From the NCBI GenBank assembly GCA_019915135.1, contig JAHLMK010000020.1:744001-808000 (forward strand): DNA of 64,000 nucleotides, given 5' to 3'. The position numbers were made by a program, and so were the translations under genes. The notes below the pieces were generated by a model, which ran no database searches, was not told the origin of the DNA, and saw only the letters and a list, made by a program, of their open reading frames with translations. The DNA is from Strobilurus pachycystidiatus. Its lineage: Eukaryota; Basidiomycota; Agaricomycetes; Agaricales; Physalacriaceae. This document shows, piece by piece, positions 42,428-53,688 of the stretch (within the stretch, counting starts at the first letter, position 1; each line of letters begins with the position of its first letter).

Positions 42428-44683
42428 TCAGCGCAATGACCGTCCGTCTGCCTCTGTCTCCGTCCACCATCCGACATGACGAGAATTGTCCCATCTTGAG
42501 CTTGTGGGAGAACATTCTGGTCTTCTACCTCCATCCTTCTCCTCATTCTGACATCTGTTCCCTTCTCCTGGATACCTCTGTCTACTCTGGACCACGCGCC
42601 CTCCCGATCCTATGGCTTTGTCCTGCTCCGCGACGTTGTTGTCGATTCCTGTTGGCCATTTTCCAGTGGCGTCATCCGAGGTTGTCATGTATTTTGCAGC
42701 ACCGGATACCTTTGGTCGTACCGGAGGCGAATATCGCAGAACACATGTATCGAGCGGATTCTGATGTTGATGCAAGTGGGTGTCTGCATTCAAGGAAGGG
42801 TATCTGGTGGATGTTGAATGCTGTCTGGGGTTAATGTCACTGGGTTGTCTGGGAGCTGGAGAGTGGATCGGAATAGTGGTGGAAAATGGGGAATGGGAGG
42901 TGCACACGGAACTATGCGGGTCTGTTGACTGTCTTCCGTGTGTTATCCCCTGCTCATCTTGAACAGCCGATACTTCTATTCCGCATGCATCCAGTCCAAA
43001 CGCGACGAGATCATTCTCTCGCGCGCTTTCGTGGTCAAGGTACGTCTGGATACCATCATAGTTCTTCTCGGATCTGATCTTTATCTGATCCAGGTCATCT
43101 AGTTCTTTGATGTTCGAGCTGCGTAAAGGTGAACGCGACGCGTTATTAGACCCCAATGGACTGCCTCCGCCCGTCGATCCTGTAGAGTGTGCTTGCTCTA
43201 CAAGATCCTCGGTTAGACCAAGCGGGGCGTCGATCACGGTGTCAACTTGTCGCGTTTCTTGCGCAATTTCTTCATCGCTTTCTTCCGGGCTGTCTTCTAG
43301 AGTCATAGCTAGGTTATCAAGGGTGAGCCCTTCTTCGACAAACTGCATTGAGTATATTCTGATTGCTGATACGTCTCTAGTAAGTTTGTAGTACGTGTCG
43401 TCGTCGATTTGGTTCATCGCGTCGTTGATCTCGTCATCATCTGGTACGTCTTCTTCATCACTTACAGCTAGTTTTAGCTGAGGACAGTCTCTAGCGATGT
43501 GTCCGCGTTCTCGGCATTGGAAGCACCTGCCCGCTGACATGTACTCCTGGCGTTTCTGATCCGAGAGTATGCGAACGAGAGGACGCTCTCTAACTGCACG
43601 GGAAGGGTTGACATCCCTGGAGCTACTGGCGCCGTTCTCAGATGACTCTGATTCTGATATGTCACTTCTAGCTTCATCGTCATCGGTGCTTTCTGCCTCG
43701 CTGCTTGTATCATCGGTGGCTGTATTACGGTCTGTATCTTCTGTCCCAGACTCGGTATTTCTCTGATCCTTGTCCGACTCCGATTCAGATTCTGTCTTGT
43801 CATTCGCAGAGTCAGGTTCGTCGTTGCTCGAGTCGGATACGTCCTTACTCGATGCGACATCTTCGATCAATTCAATCAGCTCGGCCTTCCTTTCGACCTC
43901 CTGATATGATGACACCTCTGGATCCAACTCAGCTCTCCAGAGTTCTCTCTGAATGTAAGTGTTCAATCCGTCCCACAGTTTGTGGACTTTCTCACGTTCA
44001 TCTAGAATTCCAACCGTATTGAACAGCTGGTGTAGTTTTGCGGTGTATTGCCGCACTTTCTTGTCTCCTTGTTCGGTAAGTTCAAGCTCTTTTCGCTGCT
44101 GGAAGCGATAATCTAATGGAAAACAGTAGTTATAAAGTTCAATGAAAAATTGTTTCAGTTTCCATTTCTTCGGGTCATCAGAAACCGTGGACACATAGAA
44201 CTCATATGCGCCGCCAGTCAAGAACCGCGACAGCTTCAAGACACGGTCCTTCTTTGCAACGCGACCTTCACGGACATAAGCGCTGCCATCCATCAGGAAC
44301 TTCATGAAGGCTTGCGCATCCGTGGAACCATCATATGGCTCTGGCGCAACTGGTTTCAGCAACATTCGGTGTCTGGATTTCTTCTTTCGGGCTCGTCTAG
44401 GGTTCTTCTGAGTTTGTCTGTGCTTGCCCTGTACATCGGACTCGCTTTCATTTGAGCTATCGCGTGACTTACGCGACTTCTTCTGCTTGTGCTGCCTACC
44501 TCGGCTGTGCACAACGTCTCTGATTTGCTGCTCGATGTCTTTTCTTGGGACACTAGCAGGATTGTCGAGTATCGCCACGGATACTCTGATTGCATCAGGG
44601 CAATCCTCATCGTCTGTGCTGGCCATTTCAATCTCGGTGTCTTGTTCCGAATCAAAAACACTATATCTATTCCTAACTGACAT
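42428..44683 (-). CDS. gag: Gag-like protein of the gag-only element (751 aa)
   Basis: ATG 44683 is the first in-frame ATG; the frame is open further to about 44890. Ser/Asp-rich N-terminus, then a basic stretch, then a retrotransposon-gag domain (about 44350-43900, with PEPYDGSTDAQAF and FFIELYNYCFP). An acidic Ser/Asp/Glu-rich region follows, then a CCHC zinc knuckle (C-X2-C-X4-H-X4-C, CFQCRERGHIARDC, near 43530-43490). A long C-terminal tail ends at 42428, close to the 3' LTR. No stop or frameshift. The protein probably builds particles for its own RNA using enzymes supplied in trans. Confidence 0.88.
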   Translation of the reverse strand: MSVRNRYSVFDSEQDTEIEMASTDDEDCPDAIRVSVAILDNPASVPRKDIEQQIRDVVHSRGRQHKQKKSRKSRDSSNESESDVQGKHRQTQKNPRRARKKKSRHRMLLKPVAPEPYDGSTDAQAFMKFLMDGSAYVREGRVAKKDRVLKLSRFLTGGAYEFYVSTVSDDPKKWKLKQFFIELYNYCFPLDYRFQQRKELELTEQGDKKVRQYTAKLHQLFNTVGILDEREKVHKLWDGLNTYIQRELWRAELDPEVSSYQEVERKAELIELIEDVASSKDVSDSSNDEPDSANDKTESESESDKDQRNTESGTEDTDRNTATDDTSSEAESTDDDEARSDISESESSENGASSSRDVNPSRAVRERPLVRILSDQKRQEYMSAGRCFQCRERGHIARDCPQLKLAVSDEEDVPDDDEINDAMNQIDDDTYYKLTRDVSAIRIYSMQFVEEGLTLDNLAMTLEDSPEESDEEIAQETRQVDTVIDAPLGLTEDLVEQAHSTGSTGGGSPLGSNNASRSPLRSSNIKELDDLDQIKIRSEKNYDGIQTYLDHESARENDLVAFGLDACGIEVSAVQDEQGITHGRQSTDPHSSVCTSHSPFSTTIPIHSPAPRQPSDINPRQHSTSTRYPSLNADTHLHQHQNPLDTCVLRYSPPVRPKVSGAAKYMTTSDDATGKWPTGIDNNVAEQDKAIGSGGRVVQSRQRYPGEGNRCQNEEKDGGRRPECSPTSSRWDNSRHVGWWTETEADGRSLR

Positions 44684-45054
44684 AGATTGACGATGTAACG
44701 CAAGGCTATCGCTTTTTGCGGCACTTGCGTGACTAGAACGACTGTGATCCTTGCTCACAGAACTCCAAGAACAATGATTCTCTTCATTGTCCGGAACGGG
44801 ACGACGTCCGTTGTCAACAGTACAACGACTGTCCGCGACATCACTGATGATGCCGACTTTTCCAGGTTCGATGGCTTTGGTGCGCTATCCGAAAGCCGGG
44901 TTCATCCTTGTCAAAGGATACTGTAGAGGGTAAGGAATTTGGGGTATAGGTGATGGGAGAGCCTGGGTGATCAATCCGGGTAGTCCAAGCGAGTAAGATA
45001 GGTGCGGAGGGTTCGTCGGGTCTAGTTTGTTGATAAACTGACCACTCAAAAATA

Positions 45055-45366
45055 TGTGGGGCTTTCGTGACCGAGGTGACACGAAGCTTCCACGCGATAG
45101 ATAGAAAATAAAAGAAATAAGAGAATAAACTGAAAAACTCCAACAAGTCAGTCAGTTTGAGTGGGATATGTTATCGTTGTTCGTCCCTGTACTCATACAT
45201 CGGGAAGCTACTTAAATACTGTCCGTGTGGCTATACCCGAGTCATTTCATCCATGGCAGTGCTACGCGCTGCGACTAGTTCCTTCCACTACCTTCGACGC
45301 GCTGACTGGCGCTGACTCGGGGCGGGTGCTGTGCAATGAGGTAAGCTTCGCGTCACATTCGTTACA
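45055..45366 (-). repeat. 5' LTR of gag-only element
   Basis: Identical to 42059-42370 by eye; followed by the CGTAC duplication. Promoter elements were not clear. Confidence 0.9.
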
Positions 45367-45371
45367 CGTAC

Positions 45372-46112
45372 CCTATTCATAATCCGCTCTTCGTCGTGGT
45401 CATCTCGACGCCCGCCCCCGAAAACCATACACCAGATAAGGGTTCTTATCTGATGCACGGTCTTCAAAGGCACGCCGTCCAACCACGACGACAAGGGCGA
45501 CATCACTGTCAATACAAGCCCATCACGGTTCATCAGGAAAATCTCGCCAAGACGGTAGTCGACTGCGATCATGGTCAAGATGTGCCGGACCGGCTATGAT
45601 CGGCAATACCGTTACCGTCTATTTGCAATAAATATCTGTCCTGTATTATCCTGCAGTACAATGCCACGATATGATAGTTGAAAGCAAGTCAGGTAGAGCC
45701 TACCTTCTGGTGGCATTCATAATATCGTGAGGCGGCCACCGTTCGGCCGACTGACACAGAAGATCGATCAAAACGGGAGCAAAGCCCCGGTCCCAATGCT
45801 CTCTCCTTTTACCCCGACCGACTCTCAGCGATCATCGACTCACTGGGCGCGCGCGCAACTTTCGCCGGCACATGGGGCTGCTCTTCGACTCGAAAGACAT
45901 GTATGCTGCCGCCGCCGAGGGGTTTGATGACGCGTGCTGCTGTGTGCAGCCTGCCAGTGGACGACATAGTATGTACGTCTCCGCCACCATCGTACTCCTG
46001 TCTTTGGAGCTCACCGCCGTGGCCATGCTTAGATATCCTTGAATTTCCAATGTTCACAAACCAGCCATATCGTATCTATTTCAATCTATCCCATCTTGCT
46101 CATTGATCCATC
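45372..46112. other. Upstream region of transposase-like gene
   Basis: No gene. I searched it for inverted repeats against 52448-53105 and saw none convincing. Confidence 0.4.
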
Positions 46113-49100
46113 ATGATGCCCGCCACCAACGACGAAGACTTCGACAACAATCTCCGGTGTCGTGGATGCAACCGCGGCCCATACACAACACGTCGAGAGT
46201 TGAATACTCATCAGCAGTCGTGCAGGCGCTACACGGATTATTTCAAAACTAAGAGAACACTTTTTGGTCGGCCTACAGGCGACATCCTCAAAACCTTCAA
46301 GAAGAGGCGCAGGAAACAGGGAAGCTCATCCGAAGATAACTACTCGACGTCATCCGACGAGTCCTCTGTGGAAAGTGGGAGGACTCATGATATTCCTGCC
46401 CCTACAGCAGCAACTACCCAGGATACTTTTCTGCAAAACGTCGACGCAGTAGGGGGCTTCCATTATCTCTGTTTTGGAATGAATATTCATGTAGTTTGTG
46501 CATTTAGGACATGTCTCCGTTATCCCACGATGTACCTCCTCGAACGTCCTCACCGATGTCATTTGACGAGGATGTCCTCGGAGGTCAGAGTAATGCCGGC
46601 TCCGACTCGGGACATCGAAGGTCATCGCCTCAACGCCGTGATGCGCCGTGGAGGCGCATCCTCTTAAGGCTGGGTCCTCGGCCAGCCAGTGCCAGTCTCG
46701 ACGACCTACCGGAAGGACCTGCTGATCTTATTGACGACGGCGGCCCAGGCGCAGAGTCCGAATCAGACGCAGCACAGATGGGTTCCTATCAAGCGTCTGG
46801 TCTATCATTCCGCATTCCTCTGCGCGTTAAGACTGCTGCCAACAAGTTTGGCCTCTTCCGGACCTATCCCCGTCGTCCGACTGCAGTACCAGACATGCGC
46901 CTTCGTCCCGATGAACTCAATAATCCCAAACGTCCGCCGAAAAAGCCTCGAAAACTTCTCGACATCCTTTGGCCCTATCCGAACGTTTCCGCCTTCCTCA
47001 TTGGTCACTGGCGGCGCACTGGTAGCAATCAAAAGAGCGGGCCCGAAACGCAGAGATTGCAGCAGATCATCGGCAGCCCGCTGTTCAAAGCAGAGGATGT
47101 CGCAAACGTCGATTTTGGTGCTATCGACAACATGCTGGCCAATGAACCCAGTGGCGAATCTTCACTACCATGGGCAGGAAATGGCTGGCGGAACCAATCG
47201 GTGTCAATCAAGGTACCGACGGGGCAGAAGAAGACCAAAAAGGTCAGAAAAGAGATTCGGCAGAAGCAGAAGAAACACGCCCGTCAAAAACAGTTGGAGG
47301 GAAGCGACGAGGAGGACACCTACGACGACACGGACTTCGCATGGACGAAGTTCACCATTGACAACATATGGACGCGCTCCCTCTCCCACGTCGTTCAGGA
47401 GATGGTGACTGATTCTTCGGCGAAGGACTTTCACTGGCATGGGTACGAGGAATTTTGGAAGCCTCCTGGCGATCGGCCTGTGGAACAAGTCCTGACGGAC
47501 ATCCCGAACTCGCCGGCCTTTCGCGACGCAGAGGCAAAAGTACAGGCATTGCCGCCTGAGCCAAACTGTGATCTGCCGCGTGTTGTGCTCGCTTTGATGG
47601 CCTGGTCAGACTCGACACATCTCGCGCAATTTGGCGACGCCAAACTTTGGCCGTTTTACTTCATGCCCGGCAACCTTTCGAAATATACGCGCTGCCGGCC
47701 AAGCACCCGTTCCGCTGTTCATGGCGCATTTGCACCTTCGGTAAGTTTATGTCGTTGTTTCTACTACCGTGCGTTGCATCTAATTGCCATCTAGCTTGGC
47801 GCAGAGTTTGTACAGTTCCTGACTCGGATGAAGATCAAGATCACCTCGCAGCTCAAAGCACATTGCCGACGAGAGCTCTTTCACGAAGTATGGCGCCTGC
47901 TCTTGGACGACGAATTTCTCGAGATATACAAGCATGGAATCGTCATCACTTGTGCAGATGGTATTCGCCGGCGTGTGTATCCGCGGTTTCTGACATATTC
48001 GGCTGATTACCCCGAGAAGTAAGGCTTTCCTTGTCATTTCTGAGCTGTCTCTTATCGAGTACTAGAGTACTCATTGCAACAATTCGCGATATGGGGAACT
48101 GCCCGTGTCCCCGGTGCAAAGTACACAAGAGCGACATCGGGAATATGGGCTCTCCGGCTGATATGAAGACTCGCAAGGCTGATGCTCGTACTGATGATTC
48201 TTCTCGCCAGAAGAAGGTCGAGGACGCTCGCGAGGTGATTTACGATCACGGCTATGCCGTCAACAGCGAACGCGTTGAAGAAATATTGAAGGATGAGTCT
48301 CTTGTACCTACAAAGGTCAGATTATGCTCCTTGTGCATCGAACACATCTTATCTGTTCCTAACTAGAATGCCTTTTCGGAACGCCTTGGCAACCTAGTGG
48401 ACTTCTTCATGCTCCTCGTTGTTGACCTCATGCACGAGTTCGAGCTTGGAGTTTGGAAAGCCGTCTTAACCCACCTGATCCGCATTCTCTCCTCCTTGAA
48501 GGATAGCGAATTACAGATTTTCGACGAACGGTATGCTATGGCATTAGTCCGATACATTTTAGTTCAATCTTGTCAGATTCTCTCAAGTCTCTCCTTTCGG
48601 GCGGGATACTATCCGGCGATTCACGCACAACGTGTCGGAACAGAAAAAGCTAGCTGCTCGTGACTACGAAGACATTCTCCAGGTATGCCGTACTCGCTGT
48701 TCATGCTAGTAGCAATGCGCTTAATTCCCTATGAGTGCATCATCCCATGCTTTGAAGGACTGTTGCCGAATAAGGATGACGAAGCTTTCATACTCGATCT
48801 TCTATACATCCTTGCGTACTGGCATAGCTTGGCAAAGCTGCGAATGCACACCGATTCGACACTGACCGAGCTTGAGGACGTGACCAAGGCGCTCGGAAAT
48901 TGTCTACGACATTTCTCAGACGTTATTTGCTTGCATTACAAGACCTACGAGACCGACAAGGAGCTGGGTGCACGACAGCGTCGCGAAGTGGCTCAGAAGA
49001 AGAAATCTGGTGGTGCAGTGGGCACTTCTGGCGGCCGTCGTCCTCGGACTTTCAACCTCTCGACATACAAATTACATGCATTGGGCGACTACGTACAACA

Positions 49101-50452
49101 GATTCGATGGTTTGGCCCAACGGACAGTTATAGCACTGTTGTTGTACGTGTACCGCTTTCAGTTCCAGAGCAGTTTCTAACTGCTGTTCAGGGCGAGACC
49201 GAGCATCGCTCCGTCAAGAACAGGTATGCTCGTACCAACAAGCGGAAATTTGAGGCACAACTCATCAAGATGGATTCCTTGGAACATGCCTTCAAGCGGA
49301 TTGAGCAGGAGCTCGAGGACGTGATTCATTACGAATCGGACACCGAGAAGCAGTCCACCGACCCCGATTCTCAAGACATGTTGACGCGCTATCATATTGC
49401 CAAGGAACAGGGCACCAGGACAACTGTTCATCTGCGAGGATGGCTGCAGCATAATAGCGATCCTGCTCTCGAGGTATGGGTCATATATACAACCTGTGCT
49501 CTTCCTCACGAGTCTCTTAGAACTTTGAACATCGTCTCAAGGGCCACATTCTCACCCGGCTGAAAGGTCTCGTTGACATTGGCGATGAGGCTGAATATAC
49601 GTCGCGTCAGCTCTCCGAAGTTTCAATCGACAAAAACGTCATCTATGCCCACGCTACAGCATCCTTCAACTTTACTACCTATGATGTTCGTCGCGATCAG
49701 GACATCGTCAACGTGAACTCGCAACGTCGCGAGGTCATGATCCGCTCACAGGAAACAGCAGCCCCCGGACAGGACAGTATCCATCCATACTGGTACGCAC
49801 GTGTTGAGGGCATCTACCACTGTAATGTCTGGTATGGCCGGGAACAGAAGACACGTCGGATTGACTTTCTTTTTGTTCGCTGGTTTGGTCTTGATGCGGA
49901 CTGGGAAGGTGGACCAGGGGCGCTTCGTCTTGACAAGATAGGTTTTGTACCTTTCGGCGACGAATCTGGCGCATTTGGCTTTCTTGATCCATCACAGGTC
50001 CTTCGAGCCTGCCACATCGTTCCTGCCTTCGCGGATGGGAAAACTTCAGACTTATTGGACAGGCGTTCGCATTATCGTGATTCAGCAGAGGGCGACTGGA
50101 CTTCCTATTATGTCATGAGGTCAGTCGTATTCCAGTAAGACAGTCAATCACTTACAGTGGTACTTTCAGATTCACGGACCGTGATTTGATGATGCGGTAC
50201 TTTGGTCTAGGCGTTGGACATCGAAACCCGGACAATTTCCCGGTGGAGAAGGGACAGCTCAAGCGGGATGTCCTGCAGGATAACAGTGTGAACCCATGGC
50301 CTGATTTGGGTGCACCCGAGGAGTTAGAAGAGGAAGAGGAAGAGGAAGAGGAAGGTAGTGAAAGATCGTCTGCAAGCAATTCGGACTCTGGGGCCAACTC
50401 CGATGATGATGACAACGATAGCGATGATTCTGATCCAGAGTATGACTTCTAA
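46113..50452 (+). CDS. Plavaka-related transposase-like protein (1294 aa)
   Basis: Ten exons: 46113-46448, 46508-47740, 47795-48018, 48066-48315, 48367-48530, 48577-48682, 48736-49143, 49192-49473, 49521-50119, 50170-50452; phases agree throughout. The N-terminus has a cysteine/histidine finger (CRGCNRG...H...C). The core blocks parallel the transposase at 21863: WSDSTHLAQFG with an Asp, LWPFYFMPGN, SADYPEKVLIATI...CPCPRCKVHK, VVDLMHEFELGVWKAV with another Asp, and GETEHRSVKNRYARTNKR. An acidic tail ends it. The family is widespread in mushrooms; I place it as a Plavaka relative within the EnSpm/CMC group. Intact. A DUF6698-type gene starts 294 bp downstream on the same strand. Confidence 0.8.
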
Positions 50453-50746
50453 GAGTGTGGCGTAGTACTATGATATAAACACTTTTTGATCAAAATTTCT
50501 TCGGGTGCTTAAGCGCTTATATTTGACAATGATGCACATGGTATATTCCTTCTCTCTTTTCCTGAGTTGAATGCACGGCTCACGAATCAGATTGATTGTC
50601 TTGACACACGTTCACGCGACGATCACATGTTATCAATCGCGTTTAAACTTTGGTCTTGATTGGCATGGTTCCTTATAACGATCAACTCGGGGCTTGCACA
50701 TGTTCTTCCAGTACCAATTCCTTGGGCTTCTCCTTCCTCATTCATC

Positions 50747-52447
50747 ATGGCCTCACGTACCAGTCTTACCGATAGAACAAACACCTCTTCCCACGGCCGT
50801 CACCGTGACCGTGCTTCGACGCCAGCAACTGACCGCGGTTCGTCACTACCTCCACCTGGAAGCTCTTCCCCTCCCAGCTCGCCCGGCAAGCGCCCATCGG
50901 AGAGCGACAACGACGATGATTCCTCCGAAGACGAGGACAAGGACTCAAACACACGAAAGAAGCGAAGGTAGGCTCAGTGACCAACCTGCATCCTGCCATC
51001 TCATATATCTTTCTCCAGGACTAAGAAGACACGAAAGGGCCTCAGCGACGAGGACGAAATAGCTCTCATAGACATTGGCCGCACTTTGGCTCGCTTCATC
51101 GAGGCCTTTGAATCATGCGAGGACATTCTGACAACGGGCATGACGGTAGATGACGATGACATGGAGGGACTCACCGAGAGGTACGTGATCCAATCAGTAT
51201 CTCTTCCGAGCTCACATATCATAGACAAAAACGGCAACTCAACGCGTTCGAGGCACTCATCAGCATCAAACACGGCCAGGATCCTGTTGTCCTCAAGTAC
51301 ATCAAACACGTTGAGGACATCCCTCTTATTGCTGCCGTAGTACGCTGCCTGCTCTGTGTCCACTTACTTACTCACTTACTTGTGCCATTAGCTCGAGAAA
51401 GGCCGTAGCAAGGCCAGGAGCGACGATGTACAGACATTCAAGAAATATTTCCACACCTGGCCAGGTGTCGTTCGCCTCCCTGGCAGCTGGACAGAAAAGA
51501 AGCACTTCGGATTCCATGACTTTGAGTGCGGCCGGCGTCTGTGTCCTGTCGATGACAATTGGGATGATGAAGAGTACGTTGTCAGCCCACTTGCTATTAC
51601 ATACTAACGGCTCACAGGACACGTCTTGCCCTGCGTACGGGCGAAGTTCCCTCTACACCTGAGCACCTACCGGCTTTCCTTTGGCCTCTCAATGGCTATG
51701 ATTCCGAGACAGTGCTTGCCAACTATCTCGAGAATCCGGAGCTTCTTATTGTATGTAACTATTCTCGGACTCAGATAGTTGCTCACGGGTTTCAGTGCAC
51801 CGAGGGTCTCATCGTTGGACCCTCTGCTCCGAATGGGAACAAGTCAAAGCGCAAGGGTCTTGCGGCACTTGCTGGCATCAAGCGAATCAGCTTCGCAACA
51901 ATTGCATATGTTGCCTGTCTCGTGGGTTTCCATTCGGCACCTCCCAGCACCTCTTTCTCACTCTCTTCCACAGATCCGCTTTGTGATTTCTGACCAGGTA
52001 ACCTTCAATCCGGACACATCAACTTCTTGGGGATACCGCAAGTTCTATCGTCTTATCCTTCAAACTGCAGCTGCCCTCCCATTGAGCCGACAGAAGGAGC
52101 TACTAGACATGTGGACTGAGTAAGTTTACCATCCTTATCTGCGCTCATTCTGACGCTATCCCATTAGGCGCGTGTTCAAGAACGCCGCCGACGATGATGA
52201 CCTTGCCAAATCCAAGACCACCAAGAAGCGTAGCGGCAAGATGTCTATGGCTGAACGACTCTTTGCGGCTGCCGAGAAGGAGAAGGAGCGTGAAGCGGAA
52301 GAGAAGAAGCGTAAAGCGGCTGAGAAGGAAGCTGCTAGGAAAGCAGAGAAGGAAGCCAAGAAGCAGAGGAGAGCTGCTCGCAAAGCGGCTGAGCTTGAGC
52401 AGCAGACCCAACCTTCCGAGCAGCCTGTAGCCACGACCACCGCATAG
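50747..52447 (+). CDS. DUF6698-like protein (454 aa)
   Basis: Eight exons: 50747-50967, 51019-51180, 51225-51339, 51392-51573, 51618-51750, 51796-51921, 51974-52119, 52168-52447; all junctions keep the frame. N-terminus Ser/Pro-rich, then acidic and a basic patch. The central domain contains NAFEALISIK, KGRSKARSDDV, GFHDFECGRRLCP, and RISFATIAYVACL joined to IRF, the pattern I know as DUF6698. The C-terminus is a long Lys/Glu/Ala coiled coil (52240-52400). Function unknown. Its spacing and strand behind the transposase-like gene suggest one element or one transcription unit pair. Confidence 0.8.
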
Positions 52448-53105
52448 TTCTACATGTATATCGCGACTGTCTGACGTCCGCAATTATTATTCTTATTTAT
52501 GTCCTGCATCCTGGTCCGACATTTTCTGATTGCAATTGAGCTGTCAAAATATCTACTGAGTACAAACTTGCGGCAGTGATATGGTATTTTCAGGTAAGGT
52601 CTACATTTACGGTAGAGTCTCCCAGGCCAGTAGAGACTACCGACTGACTATCGTACACTGTAGCATGCTTGTGATCGACTTGCCATCAAACTGCGATCAC
52701 CTTGTCAGATCGAGCTGACGCTGCTGTGGAGGTAGACCTTGCATTTGATTTCAGTGATTGCCGTGCTATACCGTCGGTCGGCCGTCTTTAATTTTTTTTC
52801 GCGATGTTTCTCTGACCTTCGACGGCGACTGGGTATGGGCCGCGACGCGTCGAAATTCACTTCCCGGACCTTTCCACGGCGTCCATGTTGATCATCAGGC
52901 GCCCACCGACGATTGCACCTCCTCCATTCCCGTCCTTCGCCACAACTGGTGCACATCTCCGTGTCGTCCGCCCCCATTTAGCTGACGACGACACCGTTTG
53001 CCTGACGTGGGTTTATCGCGGCGGCGGCCTCGCCGTTATATACCGGCCCGGTTCCATGTACCACTAACACTTATGATAGAGACCCAACCTCACCTCAAAA
53101 CTTCA
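52448..53105. other. Spacer with small hairpin
   Basis: GGTAGAGTCTC...GAGACTACC at 52611-52641 can fold. TATATA near 53036. No gene. Confidence 0.35.
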
Positions 53106-53522
53106 CTAGTGCCCCCTCGGATCATCCTCGTCCCCCTCCCCCCCTACCTCATCGAGTCCTTGAACGGGCAGCGAGCCATCTATCACCTCCCACCCCTCCT
53201 CGCCGTACGTGTCCTCTGAGTCCATTTCAGGCGCGTGCTCTCCGCGTCCCTCCAGCCAATCCTCCCAGTCCCTTGCAGTATCCCGTTGAGTCTTGCGCCG
53301 TTTCTTTGAGGGAGGAGGCGGCCTCGGAGCAACGAACGCCTCGACGATATGCGGCCGGGTGAAAGTGTAAACCCGATCCATGTCGAAGCCGTCCCGAGGA
53401 GTCTCCCAGGACTGGTCTTCATTGTCGTTGATAGTCGAGAAATCTCCGTCGCGGCGACCTTCCCCCGAGTTCGATGCATCTCGTGGTGTGCTCTGGCCGA
53501 AACGAGTGGGGGAAAACAGCAA
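53106..53522 (-). CDS. Possible 3' exon of an unknown gene
   Basis: A 138-codon frame with no ATG at its start, rich in Asp/Glu/Pro, with a basic KKRRKTQR patch. It may be a terminal exon, but no upstream exon was found. Weak. Confidence 0.2.
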   Translation of the reverse strand: MLFSPTRFGQSTPRDASNSGEGRRDGDFSTINDNEDQSWETPRDGFDMDRVYTFTRPHIVEAFVAPRPPPPSKKRRKTQRDTARDWEDWLEGRGEHAPEMDSEDTYGEEGWEVIDGSLPVQGLDEVGGEGDEDDPRGH

Positions 53523-53612
53523 TGTTACTGGATGACAACATCATCACGCACAATGTCACTCCATTTAAAATACTTATGAGTGGTAGAAGGATTACAACAA
53601 GTCTATTCTAGC

Positions 53613-53688
53613 TGCAATGGCGTAGTGGTTACGGCCCTGTGGATCTGGGTTTGGACTCGAAGGGGCGGGTTCGATTCCTGCTTGCAGT
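53613..53688 (+). ncRNA. tRNA-like sequence, SINE head or tRNA pseudogene
   Basis: 76 bp with a 6-bp acceptor pairing (CTGCAA / TTGCAG), an A box (TGGCGTAGTGG, 53619-53629) and a B box (GGTTCGATTCC, 53669-53679) inside a good T-arm (GCGGG/CCTGC). The anticodon arm is poor, so a functional tRNA is doubtful. It could carry a polymerase III promoter of a SINE. Confidence 0.5.

Larger units (their letters stand above)
42059..45366 (-). mobile_element. Gag-only LTR retrotransposon (3.3 kb)
   Basis: 312-bp LTRs (42059-42370, 45055-45366) look identical. CGTAC duplications flank the element (42054-42058 and 45367-45371). The single gene is Gag on the minus strand, so the 5' LTR is the right-hand one. 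No protease, RT or integrase remains. It must borrow enzymes from a relative, as in the TR-GAG class described in plants. Identical LTRs and an open gag point to recent mobility. Confidence 0.92.

Noticed and set aside
45372..53105. TIRs for the transposase-like plus DUF6698 pair
   Set aside because: Short matches only (such as CTGCGATCA near 45563 and 52691), no consistent end-to-end alignment.
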